Under the pieces are notes generated by a model. It was not told the origin of the DNA and did no database searches. It saw nothing but the letters and a program-made list of their open reading frames with translations. From Gilliamella sp. Pas-s25 (lineage in GTDB: Bacteria; Pseudomonadota; Gammaproteobacteria; Enterobacterales; Orbaceae), in NCBI RefSeq assembly GCF_009795885.1, contig NZ_WTEV01000005.1, forward strand, positions 1 to 64,000: DNA of 64,000 nt, given 5' to 3'. The translations under genes were made by a program, and so were the position numbers. This document shows, in pieces, positions 38,754-49,205 of the stretch. Each line of letters starts with the position of its first letter. The first letter of the stretch is position 1.

Positions 38754-39068
38754 GTGACTTATAAACCTACCCAAGCGCCAAACAAATGTGAGAATATGAA
38801 CCACATTCGTGCCGAAATAGATCAGATTGACCATTCCATAATTAAATTGCTTGCTACACGCTTTGAATACGTCAAAGCTGCCAGTAAGTTCAAAAAAAAT
38901 ACCACTGATGTACAAGCCAAAGAACGTTTTGACAGTATGCTAGAGCAACGAAAACAATGGTCGAATGAATTAGGACTTAATGGCGAAATCATCAAAGATC
39001 TATATGCAAATCTAGTACGATATTTTATCGATGAAGAATTGAAATATTTCAAAAACAAAGAAAAATAA
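38754..39068 (+). CDS. AroQ-fold chorismate mutase / isochorismate lyase-like protein (PchB-like)
   Basis: 104 residues, all-helical AroQ fold. MNHIRAEIDQIDHSIIKLL, then ATRFEYVKAASKFKKN, matches the PchB/isochorismate-pyruvate lyase start (IR..ID.ID..I..L..R..YVKAASRFK) with the active-site Arg and Lys positions kept. PchB makes salicylate; related proteins are plain chorismate mutases. No pchA/isochorismate synthase lies beside it, so the real substrate is open. GTG start at 38754 after AAGGTATAAAATC. It stands alone between the tRNA and a ClbS-like gene. Confidence 0.75.
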   Translation: MTYKPTQAPNKCENMNHIRAEIDQIDHSIIKLLATRFEYVKAASKFKKNTTDVQAKERFDSMLEQRKQWSNELGLNGEIIKDLYANLVRYFIDEELKYFKNKEK

Positions 39069-39157
39069 AAACAGAGATTTCATTAAAAATATTTAGATAA
39101 TATATTGATTTTATGTTATCTTTAAAGATATGAATGATCTCATAAGAAGTAGGTGAC

Positions 39158-39673
39158 ATGGCTTATGCAACTAAACAGCAGTTATTAGATGAAATAAACA
39201 AAACGGCCAAGCTATTTATTGATGAGTTTATAGTTTTATCTGAATCACAAAAAGACTCTTTGGTAGAGGGCGTTGATCGTACTCCTGCACAAATGATTGC
39301 TTATCAACTCGGTTGGCTTAATTTGGTGAAATCTTGGGATGATGATGAACTTGCTGGTAAAACACCTGAATTACCGGCTTCTGGATACAAATGGAATCAA
39401 TTGGGTAATTTGTATCAACAATTTTATAAAACATATCAATACCTATCATTACAGGCATTAATTCAAGCATTTAATCAGCAAATCACCATTTGGAATGATT
39501 GGATTCAATCTTTGAACGAAGACACTTTGTTTATAAAAGATAGCCGTAATTGGACTAAACCTTATCCTGAATCTTGGACTGTTGCTCGATTTATCCATAT
39601 TAATTCTGTGGCGCCTTTTAAATCGTTTAGAGCAAAAATCAGAAAGTGGAAAAAGCTAAATGCATCAGTTTAA
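39158..39673 (+). CDS. ClbS/DfsB-family four-helix protein
   Basis: A 171-residue protein of the ClbS/DfsB (DUF1706) type: a YATKQQLLDEINKTAKLFIDE start, TPAQMIAYQLGWLNLVKSWDDD, GYKWNQLGNLYQQFY, and the C-terminal WTVARFIHINSVAPFKSFRAKIRKWKK. ClbS protects colibactin producers by opening the warhead cyclopropane. Most family members are found without a colibactin cluster and are of unknown function. Cytoplasmic, no signal. Colibactin-type genes are not in this window, so resistance to a foreign genotoxin or an unrelated role are both possible. Confidence 0.85.
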   Translation: MAYATKQQLLDEINKTAKLFIDEFIVLSESQKDSLVEGVDRTPAQMIAYQLGWLNLVKSWDDDELAGKTPELPASGYKWNQLGNLYQQFYKTYQYLSLQALIQAFNQQITIWNDWIQSLNEDTLFIKDSRNWTKPYPESWTVARFIHINSVAPFKSFRAKIRKWKKLNASV

Positions 39674-39705
39674 AATTATATTCAATATAATGTAAGGAGA
39701 ATAAT

Positions 39706-39939
39706 ATGGCCTTTACAGAAACAGAACGACAGCAATTGATGGAGCTTAAATTTGTGGGTGCCAAAATTATTGAAAGACTTGAAGAGATGAACTTCGATTC
39801 TTTCGATAAATTGCGTAATGCTAGTTTAGATGAAATCCTTAATAAAGGTGCGTTATTAACAGGTTCAACTTGTTGGAAAAACAGTCATCAAGCAAAAACG
39901 GCAATAAGTAATATTTTGAGTTTAGTTAACAATACTTAA
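39706..39939 (+). CDS. Small helix-hairpin-helix protein (Cdd1-like)
   Basis: 77 residues. ELKFVGAKIIERLEEMNFDS is a helix-hairpin-helix of the DNA-binding type (L..VG.KI...L...G). It is followed by FDKLRNASLDEIL and TGSTCWKNSHQAKTAI. The layout resembles small Cdd1/pathogenicity-locus or TfoX C-terminal HHH domains. A good AAGGAG site precedes the ATG 32 bp after the ClbS-like gene, so the two are likely cotranscribed. Function is not known. Confidence 0.65.
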   Translation: MAFTETERQQLMELKFVGAKIIERLEEMNFDSFDKLRNASLDEILNKGALLTGSTCWKNSHQAKTAISNILSLVNNT

Positions 39940-40026
39940 TATTCCTTGTATAGGCGGTAAGTGCATCCAACCGTTCAATTGAACAATGATAATCAATTTT
40001 TTTGTTTCTTATCTATTTTTAAGATA

Positions 40027-40069
40027 TTTATACTGAAACGTATAGTTACCTGAAACTTTTTTACAAAAA
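40027..40069 (+). repeat. 43-bp dispersed intergenic repeat, copy C
   Basis: TTTATACTGAAACGTATAG, then TTACCTGAAAC and TTTTTTACAAAAA. The palindrome arm has one mismatch (GTTAC against GAAAC). It lies 87 bp after the HHH gene, on the cas3 downstream side. Confidence 0.8.
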
Positions 40070-40097
40070 TTAATTATCTTTAGTGTTCAAGGAACAG

Positions 40098-40119
40098 CGG
40101 CATTTCGATGGAAATACCG
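40098..40119 (+). terminator. Hairpin with T tract in the HHH-gene/cas3 gap
   Basis: CGGCATTTC-GATG-GAAATACCG, one internal mismatch, followed by TTTTC. It probably ends the ClbS/HHH transcript. The rest of the 320-bp gap (39940-40259) holds repeat copy C and nothing else I can assign. Confidence 0.5.
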
Positions 40120-40259
40120 TTTTCTAACTCAGTTTATTGCAACACATATAGGGAGCAGACTAATTATCGCTAATGGTTCTATAATTAAAATAAAAAAGTA
40201 AAATTTCACCAAATTTTTAGTTTGATTTTTAATCATATTATTAGTAAATATATACGTAA

Positions 40260-42965
40260 TTAACTTGCATAAAATCCTATCTCTTTTGAGTAAAAAGTTG
40301 AGTCTTTACCTTGTTCAATTAAGATAATAATGGCTTGAGGTCTATGTATTTGCAGTCTAATCTTTTCTAACCTTTGCAGGTCAAGTTGTGGGATAGTCTT
40401 TTTTATTTTTTCCCATTTTGAAATGCTTAGCGGAACACGACTTTGTGCCCACGCATATTCACTATTGGTGCAATAAGGTATTATATTATCTTCTAGCTTA
40501 TAAGCTAAATACAGATCGACGTTATCTTCTGATAGTCGGGTTGATAGTTCAATACTCTTTTCCCATCCGTTGCAAGAGGTTCGATTATATCCATCATTAA
40601 GCTGTAATAAACTTTGATTTGCGATCGAAGCTTGGCCAAGTGATTTTCCTTGTGCAGAATAAAAGGCTTCTTGTAATCCCGTTGGTGGTTCAATGTCTTG
40701 TGCATAAACTGACTCAATTAACAATCGGGCATCTTCAGGCATTTTGATAACGCGTTGAGTCAGTAATATTTTTTGGGTAAACCATAAATAGGCATGGTTA
40801 GGGTAGACATAACTGGTATTGCGAAAGGTTGGATTATCAAGCCAATCTTTTTGGGGATCGTCCTGCCAATGTGGCGCAAGTACAGTTAAAATGGGTTGTC
40901 CACGATCATCATAAGGCTGAGTTTTTTCATCAAAAGGTTTAACATTACCTTGTTGATCTCGTACATGGCGTCTTAAACGGCCGGCACGTTGTATCAATAA
41001 ATCAATTGGGGCAATATCACTAATCATCTCGTCAAAATCAAGATCTAATGATTGTTCAATAACTTGAGTAGCAATAATCACCTTTGCGTGGCGAGTATTA
41101 CGGTTAGATGTTTTACCTGCCCATTTTAGTGTTTTTTGTTCAATTTCAAGGCGATCACAAAAAGCAAAACGACTATGAAAAAGTAATATATTATTGCTAT
41201 CTATCTCTAATTTTAATTGCAATTGTTGATACAAACTAATTGCATCGTCAACACTGTTTTTGATCCAGCAAATAATTTTACCTTGTGCTATCGTGTGGCG
41301 GATTTTATTTATACCTGCATCAATATCATCTATCCATTCAATGTTTACTTGACGTTTAACGTCATCTCGAGTGTCTATTGCTTGTTCTACTAAACCATTA
41401 TGATTTAGTTGTGTTATGAGAGGGAAAGGTAAGTTATGGTTTAAAAGTAGATCTTGAGGATGATTTGTTAAGCCTGTATAAAATGCATTGAGTAACTTTT
41501 CACGTAAAAAATGGGGTAGGGTGGCGGTAAGAATAATGGCACTACCACCTTGTAAGGCGTGATAATGCAATAACGATTCTAATAATTTAACCATGTAACT
41601 ATCATAAGCATGAACTTCATCTAATATGAGTAACTTATGCCTTAGACCTAATAATCGTAATGATTGATGTTTAAATGGCATAACCGCCATTAATGCTTGA
41701 TCCAAGGTACCGACACCAACTTCAGCCAATAGCGCCTTTTTCCGAGTATCAACAAACCATTCCTGACACTCCGCACTAATGGTCTGTTCGCCTGTAGGAT
41801 ATTGTTGCTCGCAGCTATCCTCGCTGCTGATAATTGAGTGATTAAAATGAGGGTTCATATAGCTAGCACCATGTGCTAATACTAGCGAAGGGTGACTATC
41901 GGCCTGATAGAGTTGCCCATAAATTGTCGCTGTACGTTGATAAATGGCATTTGCTGTTGCTTGGGTTGGTAAGCCAATATAAATACCTTGAGCTTTTTTA
42001 GCTGTCATTAATCTATGTGCTAAAACCATTGAGGCTTCGGTTTTTCCTGCTCCTGTAACATCTTCCATAATAAATAATTCTGGACCGTCATTAGACAATT
42101 GGCATGATAGAGCTTGTTGTTGCAGTGGTGTGGGCTTTTCAATAAATGGAAATAAATTTTTGATATCAATAAAAGGGGCAATAGGCGATGTTTTGGGTAA
42201 AGTAGATATCGCTTTTTCTGCTTGAATAATAGCATGCTTATGCCAATATTCAGCAAGCGGTATTACTTGGCAACAAAAAGGAAAAAACGATTCGTTAGAT
42301 CCTAGCCAATCACTAATAACGGTTAAACCAGCAATTAACCAACTTATTTGATTAAGTTTTTTTTGCAATGCTTTATCAAAAAAGAAAGAGCAATAGTCTG
42401 CTAATTTATGTTCGCTAATAAAAAACTCATTAATTGCTTTTATATAATCTAATGCTGCTTGTTTATCTTGTTGATTAAATGATAAGTTGCCATTTACTCG
42501 CAATTCTGGTGGCTTGCCATGATGGCCTGTCATGATGAGTAACCATATATCCAAAAAATGCTCTATCTTTCTATTATAGTTAGATAACTGAATTTCAGTT
42601 TTATTCTTAAGAAAAGTATCCCATAACCAAAATCCAAGAGAATCATGTCTGGACATGTATCTTTTTGCCGGATCAGCAGCAACGAGTTGCGGATTGTTGT
42701 GCTTAAACAACTGTTGGAACCCATTGGCGAATTTTCCTATATCATGCCAAGTCAAAAAATAGGCAAACCAGAGGGCTGCCTTTTCATTGTCTTGTGGAGT
42801 AAAGCCGATTTGCATAAATAGTTCAGCTGAATTGAAATAGTTGTGTTTAACTATTTGGTATCCACAAGCGGCTACGTCTAAATTATGATATGGGAGTAAA
42901 TGGTAGTTATTATTATCAGAGCCTTGACGACATTTTCCCCAGTATTGATAAAACGATTCGATCAT
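40260..42965 (-). CDS. cas3: Type I-E CRISPR nuclease/helicase Cas3
   Basis: 901 residues: an N-terminal HD nuclease (H27, then WHDIGKF with His74-Asp75, then TGHHGKPP) fused to an SF2 helicase. The helicase motifs are Walker A TGAGKTEAS, DEVH box LILDEVHAYD, TATLP, and motif VI QRAGRLRRH preceded by QVIEQSLDLDFD. All catalytic motifs are intact. Cas3 is recruited by Cascade to unwind and shred target DNA. It lies on the minus strand about 8.6 kb from the Cascade operon, separated by seven unrelated genes, whereas in most type I-E loci cas3 adjoins cas8e. Confidence 0.95.
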   Translation of the reverse strand: MIESFYQYWGKCRQGSDNNNYHLLPYHNLDVAACGYQIVKHNYFNSAELFMQIGFTPQDNEKAALWFAYFLTWHDIGKFANGFQQLFKHNNPQLVAADPAKRYMSRHDSLGFWLWDTFLKNKTEIQLSNYNRKIEHFLDIWLLIMTGHHGKPPELRVNGNLSFNQQDKQAALDYIKAINEFFISEHKLADYCSFFFDKALQKKLNQISWLIAGLTVISDWLGSNESFFPFCCQVIPLAEYWHKHAIIQAEKAISTLPKTSPIAPFIDIKNLFPFIEKPTPLQQQALSCQLSNDGPELFIMEDVTGAGKTEASMVLAHRLMTAKKAQGIYIGLPTQATANAIYQRTATIYGQLYQADSHPSLVLAHGASYMNPHFNHSIISSEDSCEQQYPTGEQTISAECQEWFVDTRKKALLAEVGVGTLDQALMAVMPFKHQSLRLLGLRHKLLILDEVHAYDSYMVKLLESLLHYHALQGGSAIILTATLPHFLREKLLNAFYTGLTNHPQDLLLNHNLPFPLITQLNHNGLVEQAIDTRDDVKRQVNIEWIDDIDAGINKIRHTIAQGKIICWIKNSVDDAISLYQQLQLKLEIDSNNILLFHSRFAFCDRLEIEQKTLKWAGKTSNRNTRHAKVIIATQVIEQSLDLDFDEMISDIAPIDLLIQRAGRLRRHVRDQQGNVKPFDEKTQPYDDRGQPILTVLAPHWQDDPQKDWLDNPTFRNTSYVYPNHAYLWFTQKILLTQRVIKMPEDARLLIESVYAQDIEPPTGLQEAFYSAQGKSLGQASIANQSLLQLNDGYNRTSCNGWEKSIELSTRLSEDNVDLYLAYKLEDNIIPYCTNSEYAWAQSRVPLSISKWEKIKKTIPQLDLQRLEKIRLQIHRPQAIIILIEQGKDSTFYSKEIGFYAS

Positions 42966-43301
42966 TAAATTTTATCCCTTTATGACTTTTGGGAAAATAT
43001 GCTTTATACAACGCATATTTATTTAAAAGAATATGAATTATTTATATTGAAAAACGTAAAGAGACCTATTGTTTACAATTAATTTAATATAGACATTTCT
43101 AATGTAAAAATAAAGGTATGTTTTTAGCTAATATTATCATTTTATATAAACTTTATTAATTAGGTTTTGCTCATTTAGTTGAAGTTTGGCAAAATAGACG
43201 CCCTGACAGGGCGATTATGATAGTCTTAAATGATTTGGATTTGTTAATAATAAATAAAAAGAAATATAAACATGCTATTGTTAAATAAAAGCAGGAACGG
43301 A
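42966..43301. other. cas3/yejA divergent region
   Basis: An AT-rich divergent promoter region. It has one tight GC hairpin CGCCCT-GAC-AGGGCG at 43199-43213, in the likely yejA 5' leader, with no T tract. This could be a regulatory stem. No ORF of note. Confidence 0.45.
43199..43213 (+). other. Short GC hairpin in yejA leader
   Basis: CGCCCT-GAC-AGGGCG, 6-bp stem and 3-nt loop, in otherwise AT-rich sequence about 90 bp before the chosen yejA start. The following ATTATGATAG has no U tract, so it is not a standard terminator. Confidence 0.45.
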
Positions 43302-45269
43302 ATGAGGATAGTTAGTCGAGTTAAACAACCTATAAAAACATTATTCATCTTGAGTTGCCTAAGTGGCATAGTCATTTGCTGTGCACCTGCTTTTGCCGAT
43401 GAAGAGCAACAAATTGTACATCAAACTCAAACTGAGATAGAAGCAGATACTAATAGCCCAGCTCAGTTACTTGAAGATCAGCAAATTGATCTTGTCGGTC
43501 CTAGCCAACATTATGAGAAAATTTATCATAAAACAGTGTTTTCACTGTCAGGTCGCCCCAAGTATCCTGATCATTTTAAGCATCTTGATTACGTCAATCC
43601 TAATGCACCTAAAGGTGGTGTAATTAAACTGGCTGAAGTTGGTTCTTTTGATAATTTGAATCGTTTTGCTAGCCGTGGCGCTCCTGAGCGAAACTCAGGA
43701 TTGCTATATGATACGCTTTTTACCAATACGGCTGATGATATTACCAGTTTTTATCCACTAATTGCGACATCAATCACCTATTCTGATAGTTATCGCTGGG
43801 CAGAAGTCATAATTAATCCCAAGGCTCGTTTTCAAGACGATCAACCCATAACAGCCTATGATGTTGAGTTTACCTTTGATAAATTTATGACCGAAGGGGT
43901 ACCTCAATATCGTGTTTATAACAAAGGAATCACAGTTAAAGCGATAGATGATCACCGTGTGCGTGTTGATATACCCGCTTCCGATCGTGAAAAACTGTTT
44001 TCATTTGTTGGTAGTATGCGAGTTATTCCTAGACATTTTTGGCAAAATCATGATCTTTCTGAACCATTAAGTACACCGCCCGTTGGTAGTGGTTCTTACT
44101 ATATTAGTGAATATAAATTAGGACAATATGTTGTTTATCGGCGTAATCCAAATTATTGGGCGCGCGATTTGCCTATAAATAAAGGTTTAGATAATTTTGA
44201 CGAAAAACGTATTGATTACTATATGGATAATAATGTTTCGTTAGAGGCATTTAAAGCGGGTGAATATGATTTGCGCGCGGAAGATCAGCCTAAAAACTGG
44301 TTTACTCAATACCAAGGTAAATATTTTGATTCTAAGCATATTATTAAACAAGAACAACCCATTCAAACGGCAACTGATACTAAGTGGTTAGCGTTTAATT
44401 TGCAAAAAGATCTATTTAAAGATATCAAAGTGCGTGAAGCTATCACATTGGCATTTGATTTTGAATGGTTGAATCATGCATTTTATTATGATAGTTACAA
44501 AAGACCTTATAGTTTTTTTGAAAACACTATTTATGCGGCAAAAGGTAAGCCAACAGAGCAAGAATTGAAGTGGTTAAATCCTTATAAACATATTATTCCA
44601 GAAACCGTTTTTAAGAATGCTTATTTTATTCCCAAAAGTGATGGTAAAGGCTTTAATCGCGATAATTTATTAAAGGCGACAGAATTATTAAAACAAGCCG
44701 GATGGATGCTCAAAGACGGCAAACTTATTAACACTAAAACACAGCAGCCATTTGAATTTGAACTGATCAGTTATCTTGGTAGCGATATTAAATATGCCAT
44801 TCCCTTTCAACAAAATTTGGCTCGTTTGGGGATCACCATGAAAATTACCTTGTTAGATTCAGCACAACAATTACGCCGCGTTCGTGAACGTGATTATGAT
44901 ATGGTAGCTCGTGATTATTATGCCGTAAATTACCCAAGTTCGAATTTGCTGGTGCTTTGGGGTAGCGAGTATCTTAACTCATCATGGAATGCTTCAGGAT
45001 TACATAACAAGGCTATTGATGGCATAATTGCTGAAATCACCAAGAATGTAGATAATCAAGATGAGCTCGTGCCACTTGGGCGAGCACTTGATCGTATTTT
45101 AACGCAAGAATATCCAATGATTCCTATGTGGTATAACAGTAAAACATATTATGCTTACTGGAACAAATTTGGGCAACCAGCTATACAACCGACTTATGCA
45201 ATCGGGGTTGATAGCTGGTGGTATGATGCAGACAAAGCAGCTAGCCTGCCTAAAAATCGGGAACATTAA
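43302..45269 (+). CDS. yejA: Periplasmic oligopeptide/microcin C-binding protein YejA
   Basis: About 655 residues, extracytoplasmic solute-binding family 5. A signal peptide ([20 protein letters not shown], cleavage after AFA) is followed by [20 protein letters not shown] and [22 protein letters not shown], typical of YejA. The frame is open from 43272, but the ATG at 43302 (MRIVSRVKQ) has AGGA at good spacing, so I chose it. YejABEF imports peptides and the antibiotic microcin C in E. coli. First gene of yejABEF; yejB starts 1 bp after the stop. Confidence 0.93.
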   Translation: MRIVSRVKQPIKTLFILSCLSGIVICCAPAFADEEQQIVHQTQTEIEADTNSPAQLLEDQQIDLVGPSQHYEKIYHKTVFSLSGRPKYPDHFKHLDYVNPNAPKGGVIKLAEVGSFDNLNRFASRGAPERNSGLLYDTLFTNTADDITSFYPLIATSITYSDSYRWAEVIINPKARFQDDQPITAYDVEFTFDKFMTEGVPQYRVYNKGITVKAIDDHRVRVDIPASDREKLFSFVGSMRVIPRHFWQNHDLSEPLSTPPVGSGSYYISEYKLGQYVVYRRNPNYWARDLPINKGLDNFDEKRIDYYMDNNVSLEAFKAGEYDLRAEDQPKNWFTQYQGKYFDSKHIIKQEQPIQTATDTKWLAFNLQKDLFKDIKVREAITLAFDFEWLNHAFYYDSYKRPYSFFENTIYAAKGKPTEQELKWLNPYKHIIPETVFKNAYFIPKSDGKGFNRDNLLKATELLKQAGWMLKDGKLINTKTQQPFEFELISYLGSDIKYAIPFQQNLARLGITMKITLLDSAQQLRRVRERDYDMVARDYYAVNYPSSNLLVLWGSEYLNSSWNASGLHNKAIDGIIAEITKNVDNQDELVPLGRALDRILTQEYPMIPMWYNSKTYYAYWNKFGQPAIQPTYAIGVDSWWYDADKAASLPKNREH

Positions 45270-45270
45270 T

Positions 45271-46359
45271 ATGCTAAATTACTTTATTCGTCGATTGTTA
45301 CTGATTATTCCAACATTGTTTGTAATTTTAACAATTAACTTTTTTATTGTGCAAGTCGCGCCAGGTGGACCGGTCGATCAGGCGCTTGCTATGATTGAAA
45401 ATGGACCGCAAGCAGGGCAAGGGCTATTGCTGGGGAGCAGTGGTTCATCTACATCAGTACAGCAGTATAAAAATGAGTCAAACTATCGTGGAGCGCGCGG
45501 GCTTGATCCACAAGTTATCGCGATGATTGAAAAACAGTATGGTTTTGATAAACCCCTATTTGAACGTTATGTTGAGACGCTCAAACACTATATTTTATTT
45601 GATTTTGGCAATAGTTTTTTTAAAAGTGAATCGGTATTAGGCTTGATTGCCAAAAGTTTACCTGTTTCAATTTCATTGGGATTATGGAGTACGTTAATTG
45701 TTTATCTGATTTCAATTCCGTTAGGTATTCGCAAAGCAGTAAAAGATGGTTCGGCATTTGATTTTTGGTCAAGTACCTTAATTATTATTGGTTATGCCAT
45801 ACCGCCTTTTTTATTAGCAGTGTTGTTAATTGTATTGTTTGCTGGCGGTAGTTATTGGGATATTTTTCCACTTCGTGGACTTATTTCGAATCATTTTGAA
45901 CAACTCGATTTTTGGGGAAAAGTGAAAGACTATGCATGGCACATTTGTTTGCCTACTATTGCAATGGTCATTGGTGGTTTTGCTTCACTTACTATGTTGA
46001 CCAAGAACTCATTTTTAGATGAAATTCGCAAACAGTATGTCATAACCGCACGAGCAAAAGGATTAAGTGAAAGAAAGATCGTGTATAAACACGTTTTTCG
46101 TAATGCCACGTTACTGATTATATCGGGTTTTCCCGCTGCTTTTGTCGGTATTTTATTTACCGGTTCGTTACTAATTGAAATCATCTTTTCGCTTAATGGG
46201 CTTGGTTTATTGGGCTATGAAGCAATTATTCAACGTGATTACCCTGTAATTTTTGGGTCGCTTTATATTTTTACGTTAGTTGGACTCATCACAAAACTAC
46301 TGTCTGATTTATCTTACATGATAATAGACCCACGCATTGACTTTGAGGCTCGAAACTGA
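45271..46359 (+). CDS. yejB: Peptide ABC transporter permease YejB
   Basis: About 362 residues, an inner-membrane permease of the oligopeptide ABC family. [20 protein letters not shown] starts the first span, an extended periplasmic loop follows (Gly/Ser-rich, [12 protein letters not shown]), and the EAA loop is [22 protein letters not shown]. The frame is open further upstream inside yejA; the ATG at 45271 fits the family. Its stop overlaps the yejE start by one base. Confidence 0.94.
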   Translation: MLNYFIRRLLLIIPTLFVILTINFFIVQVAPGGPVDQALAMIENGPQAGQGLLLGSSGSSTSVQQYKNESNYRGARGLDPQVIAMIEKQYGFDKPLFERYVETLKHYILFDFGNSFFKSESVLGLIAKSLPVSISLGLWSTLIVYLISIPLGIRKAVKDGSAFDFWSSTLIIIGYAIPPFLLAVLLIVLFAGGSYWDIFPLRGLISNHFEQLDFWGKVKDYAWHICLPTIAMVIGGFASLTMLTKNSFLDEIRKQYVITARAKGLSERKIVYKHVFRNATLLIISGFPAAFVGILFTGSLLIEIIFSLNGLGLLGYEAIIQRDYPVIFGSLYIFTLVGLITKLLSDLSYMIIDPRIDFEARN

Positions 46360-47390
46360 TGACCACTCATTATTCTTTTAATCAACAACGCTGGCAACGA
46401 TTTAAACATAATCGCCGTGGCTATTATTCACTTTGGTTATTTTTGATCTTTTTTGTAATGAGTCTATTTGCTGATTTTATTGTTAACGATAGGCCCATTT
46501 TTATTAAATATCAGGATAATTACTATTCACCAATTTTTCATTTTTATCCAGAAACGGAGTTTGGTGGGCAATTAGAAACACAAACCAATTATCTTGATCC
46601 TGCCGTGCAAAATCAAATCGAAACGAATGGCTGGATTTTATGGCCACCGTTTCGCTATAACTATAGTACGCTAATCTATGATACGCAAAATACGTTCCCA
46701 ACGCCTCCTTCAGCATCGCATTGGTTAGGTACAACTGATGCGGGTTTCGATGTACTGGCCAATATCTTATATGGTTTTCGTATTTCAATGTTTTTTGCTA
46801 TTTTTTTGACATTGTTTACTTCATTTATTGGTATCATCATCGGGGCAATCCAAGGTTATTATGGTGGAACAGTCGACCTGTTAGGACAGCGATTTATTGA
46901 AATCTGGTGTGGTTTGCCGGGTTTATTTGTAATTATTTTATTAGCTAGCATTTTGCCACTTGATTTTTGGTGGTTGCTGGGCATTACTGTTTTATTTGGT
47001 TGGATGGGGTTAGCAGGAATTGTACGTACCGAATTTTTGCGTACTCGCAATTTTGATTATATCCGTGCGGCCAGAGCAATGGGGGTGAGCGACAGTAAAA
47101 TTATGTTTCGCCACATCTTACCTAATGCAATGGTGGCAACATTAACCTTTTTACCTTTTATTTTATGTGGTTCAATTACCACTTTAACGTCACTAGATTT
47201 TCTGGGCTTTGGTTTGCCGATTGATTCACCGTCTTTAGGTCGCCTGTTGCTACAAGGTAAAAACAATTTGCAAGCCCCTTGGCTTGGTCTTAGTTCGTTT
47301 TTAATTATTGCAACTTTGCTTTCATTACTTATTTTTATTGGTGAGGCAGTAAGGGATGCATTCGATCCAAACAAAGGAGTGTATCGATGA
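46359..47390 (+). CDS. yejE: Peptide ABC transporter permease YejE
   Basis: 343 residues. The YejE-type N-terminus with a large periplasmic loop (YYSPIFHFYPETEFGGQ, then TNGWILWPPFRYNY) is followed by the DppC-like core. The EAA loop is IRAARAMGVSDSKIMFRHILPNA. Pairs with YejB in the membrane. It overlaps yejB by 1 nt and yejF by 4 nt. Confidence 0.94.
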   Translation: MTTHYSFNQQRWQRFKHNRRGYYSLWLFLIFFVMSLFADFIVNDRPIFIKYQDNYYSPIFHFYPETEFGGQLETQTNYLDPAVQNQIETNGWILWPPFRYNYSTLIYDTQNTFPTPPSASHWLGTTDAGFDVLANILYGFRISMFFAIFLTLFTSFIGIIIGAIQGYYGGTVDLLGQRFIEIWCGLPGLFVIILLASILPLDFWWLLGITVLFGWMGLAGIVRTEFLRTRNFDYIRAARAMGVSDSKIMFRHILPNAMVATLTFLPFILCGSITTLTSLDFLGFGLPIDSPSLGRLLLQGKNNLQAPWLGLSSFLIIATLLSLLIFIGEAVRDAFDPNKGVYR

Positions 47391-49120
47391 GTTCTCCTTT
47401 ATTATCCGTTCAGGATTTAAGTATTGCGTTTAAATGTGGTACACAAACAATATCACAAGTCGTGAGTAATATCAGTTTTGATATTGATGAGCAAGAAACA
47501 TTGGCACTCGTTGGTGAGTCAGGTTCAGGTAAAAGTGTTACCGCTTTGTCCATTCTGCGTTTGCTACATAAAGAGCAAGTAGTTTATCCCACTGGCGATA
47601 TTTTATTTGAAGAAAAATCTTTATTATCTGCGCCAGATAAAGAACTTCGACAGGTACGCGGTAATCAAATTAGCATGATTTTCCAAGAACCAATGGTGTC
47701 ATTAAACCCTCTACATACGGTTGAAAAACAGCTTTATGAAGTACTAGCATTACATCGAGGCATGCATCGACACGATGCGCGTTGCGAGATTTTGCAATAT
47801 CTTGATCGGGTGGGTATTAAAGATCCAAAAAATAAATTATCGGCTTATCCTCATCAGTTATCAGGCGGTGAAAGGCAGCGAGTGATGATTGCTATGGCAA
47901 TTTTAACTCATCCTAAATTATTAATAGCAGACGAACCCACCACTGCTTTAGATGTATCAGTGCAGGCACAAATTATTCAGTTATTAAAAGAGTTAAAGAA
48001 CGAACTGAATATGAGCATGCTATTTATTTCGCATAATCTTAGTATTGTTAAAAAACTTGCCGATAAAGTGGCGGTGATGCAACAAGGCGAAATTGTTGAA
48101 TATAATAATAAGCAGCGCATCTTTTTACGTCCAGAGCATAAATATACACAAACACTATTAAATTCTCAGCCAAATGGTGAGCCAGTGCCATTGCCTGATA
48201 CACCTGGAATCCTGCTTAATGTTAACCACCTTAATGTTGAAGTTATTGTCAAAAAACGTTTATTTTGTAGTCAAAAGAAGAAGATCGTCAACAATACTGG
48301 CTTTGCCGTACATCAAGGCGAAACAGTTGGGATTGTTGGTGAGTCAGGATCGGGCAAAAGTACTACAGCTTTAGCTATTTTACGTTTGATTAAATCACAA
48401 GGTAACATTGTATTTGACAGCCATCCGATACAAAATCTCACCAGCAAAAAGCTGTTACCATTTCGCAGCCGTATCCAAGTGGTGTTTCAAGATCCATTTT
48501 CATCTCTTAATCCGCGTTTTAATGTTGAACAGATTATTAGTGAAGGATTAATCACTCACAAAAAACTCAGGCAATCAGAGCGAGAGCAAGCCGTTGTTGA
48601 CATTATGCAAGAAGTTGGTCTTGATCCTGATATGCGTTATCGCTATCCAAGCGAGTTTTCAGGGGGGCAACGCCAGCGAATAGCCATTGCCCGTGCCTTA
48701 ATTTTGAAGCCTGAATTATTGATTTTAGATGAACCAACTTCGTCATTAGATCATACTATTCAAAAACAAATTATTGATTTACTTAAGTCATTACAAGAAA
48801 AGTATCAGCTTAGTTATTTGTTTATTAGCCATGATTTAGCTTTGGTTTATTCTCTGTGTCATCAAGTGGTTGTTATGAAAGAAGGGAGCATTATTGAGCA
48901 AGGCTCACGGGAAAAGATCTTCTATTCCCCCGAAACTGAGTATACCAAAACATTACTCTCATTTTTAGATAAACCACCTCGTAAAGTAAATAAAACATTA
49001 ATACACGTCGATAAAGTTGAAAAAACAGAAAAATTTGCTCATAAAGATGATACTGAGCAAGTGCAACAGCAAGACAAAAAGGTCAATTGGGAAGAGGCTT
49101 TGTTAATGCGCAAAAAATAA
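47387..49120 (+). CDS. yejF: Peptide ABC transporter ATPase YejF
   Basis: 577 residues with two ABC ATPase domains in tandem. First domain: GESGSGKSVT, signature LSGGERQR, Walker B LLIADEPTTALD. Second: GESGSGKSTT, FSGGQRQR, LLILDEPTSSLD. It energises YejBE. The C-terminus carries a ~45-residue charged tail (KVEKTEKFAHKDDTEQVQQQ) not needed for ATPase function. A long hairpin follows. Confidence 0.95.
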   Translation: MSSPLLSVQDLSIAFKCGTQTISQVVSNISFDIDEQETLALVGESGSGKSVTALSILRLLHKEQVVYPTGDILFEEKSLLSAPDKELRQVRGNQISMIFQEPMVSLNPLHTVEKQLYEVLALHRGMHRHDARCEILQYLDRVGIKDPKNKLSAYPHQLSGGERQRVMIAMAILTHPKLLIADEPTTALDVSVQAQIIQLLKELKNELNMSMLFISHNLSIVKKLADKVAVMQQGEIVEYNNKQRIFLRPEHKYTQTLLNSQPNGEPVPLPDTPGILLNVNHLNVEVIVKKRLFCSQKKKIVNNTGFAVHQGETVGIVGESGSGKSTTALAILRLIKSQGNIVFDSHPIQNLTSKKLLPFRSRIQVVFQDPFSSLNPRFNVEQIISEGLITHKKLRQSEREQAVVDIMQEVGLDPDMRYRYPSEFSGGQRQRIAIARALILKPELLILDEPTSSLDHTIQKQIIDLLKSLQEKYQLSYLFISHDLALVYSLCHQVVVMKEGSIIEQGSREKIFYSPETEYTKTLLSFLDKPPRKVNKTLIHVDKVEKTEKFAHKDDTEQVQQQDKKVNWEEALLMRKK

Positions 49121-49137
49121 ATTTATAAAGCAATAGA

Positions 49138-49168
49138 TAACAATGGTCTATACTATAGGCCATTGTTA
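49138..49168 (+). terminator. Long hairpin after yejF
   Basis: TAACAATGG (49138-49146) pairs with CCATTGTTA (49160-49168). The inner CTATA/TATAG and one wobble pair extend the stem to near-complete palindromy. It probably ends the yejABEF transcript. Confidence 0.65.
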
Positions 49169-49205
49169 ATAAATCAATATATCAATCTAGTTAGCAGGTT
49201 TCATT

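Noticed and set aside
43199-43213. CGCCCT/AGGGCG hairpin as a cas3 terminator
   Set aside because: It lies upstream of the cas3 start, not after its stop, and has no T tract.
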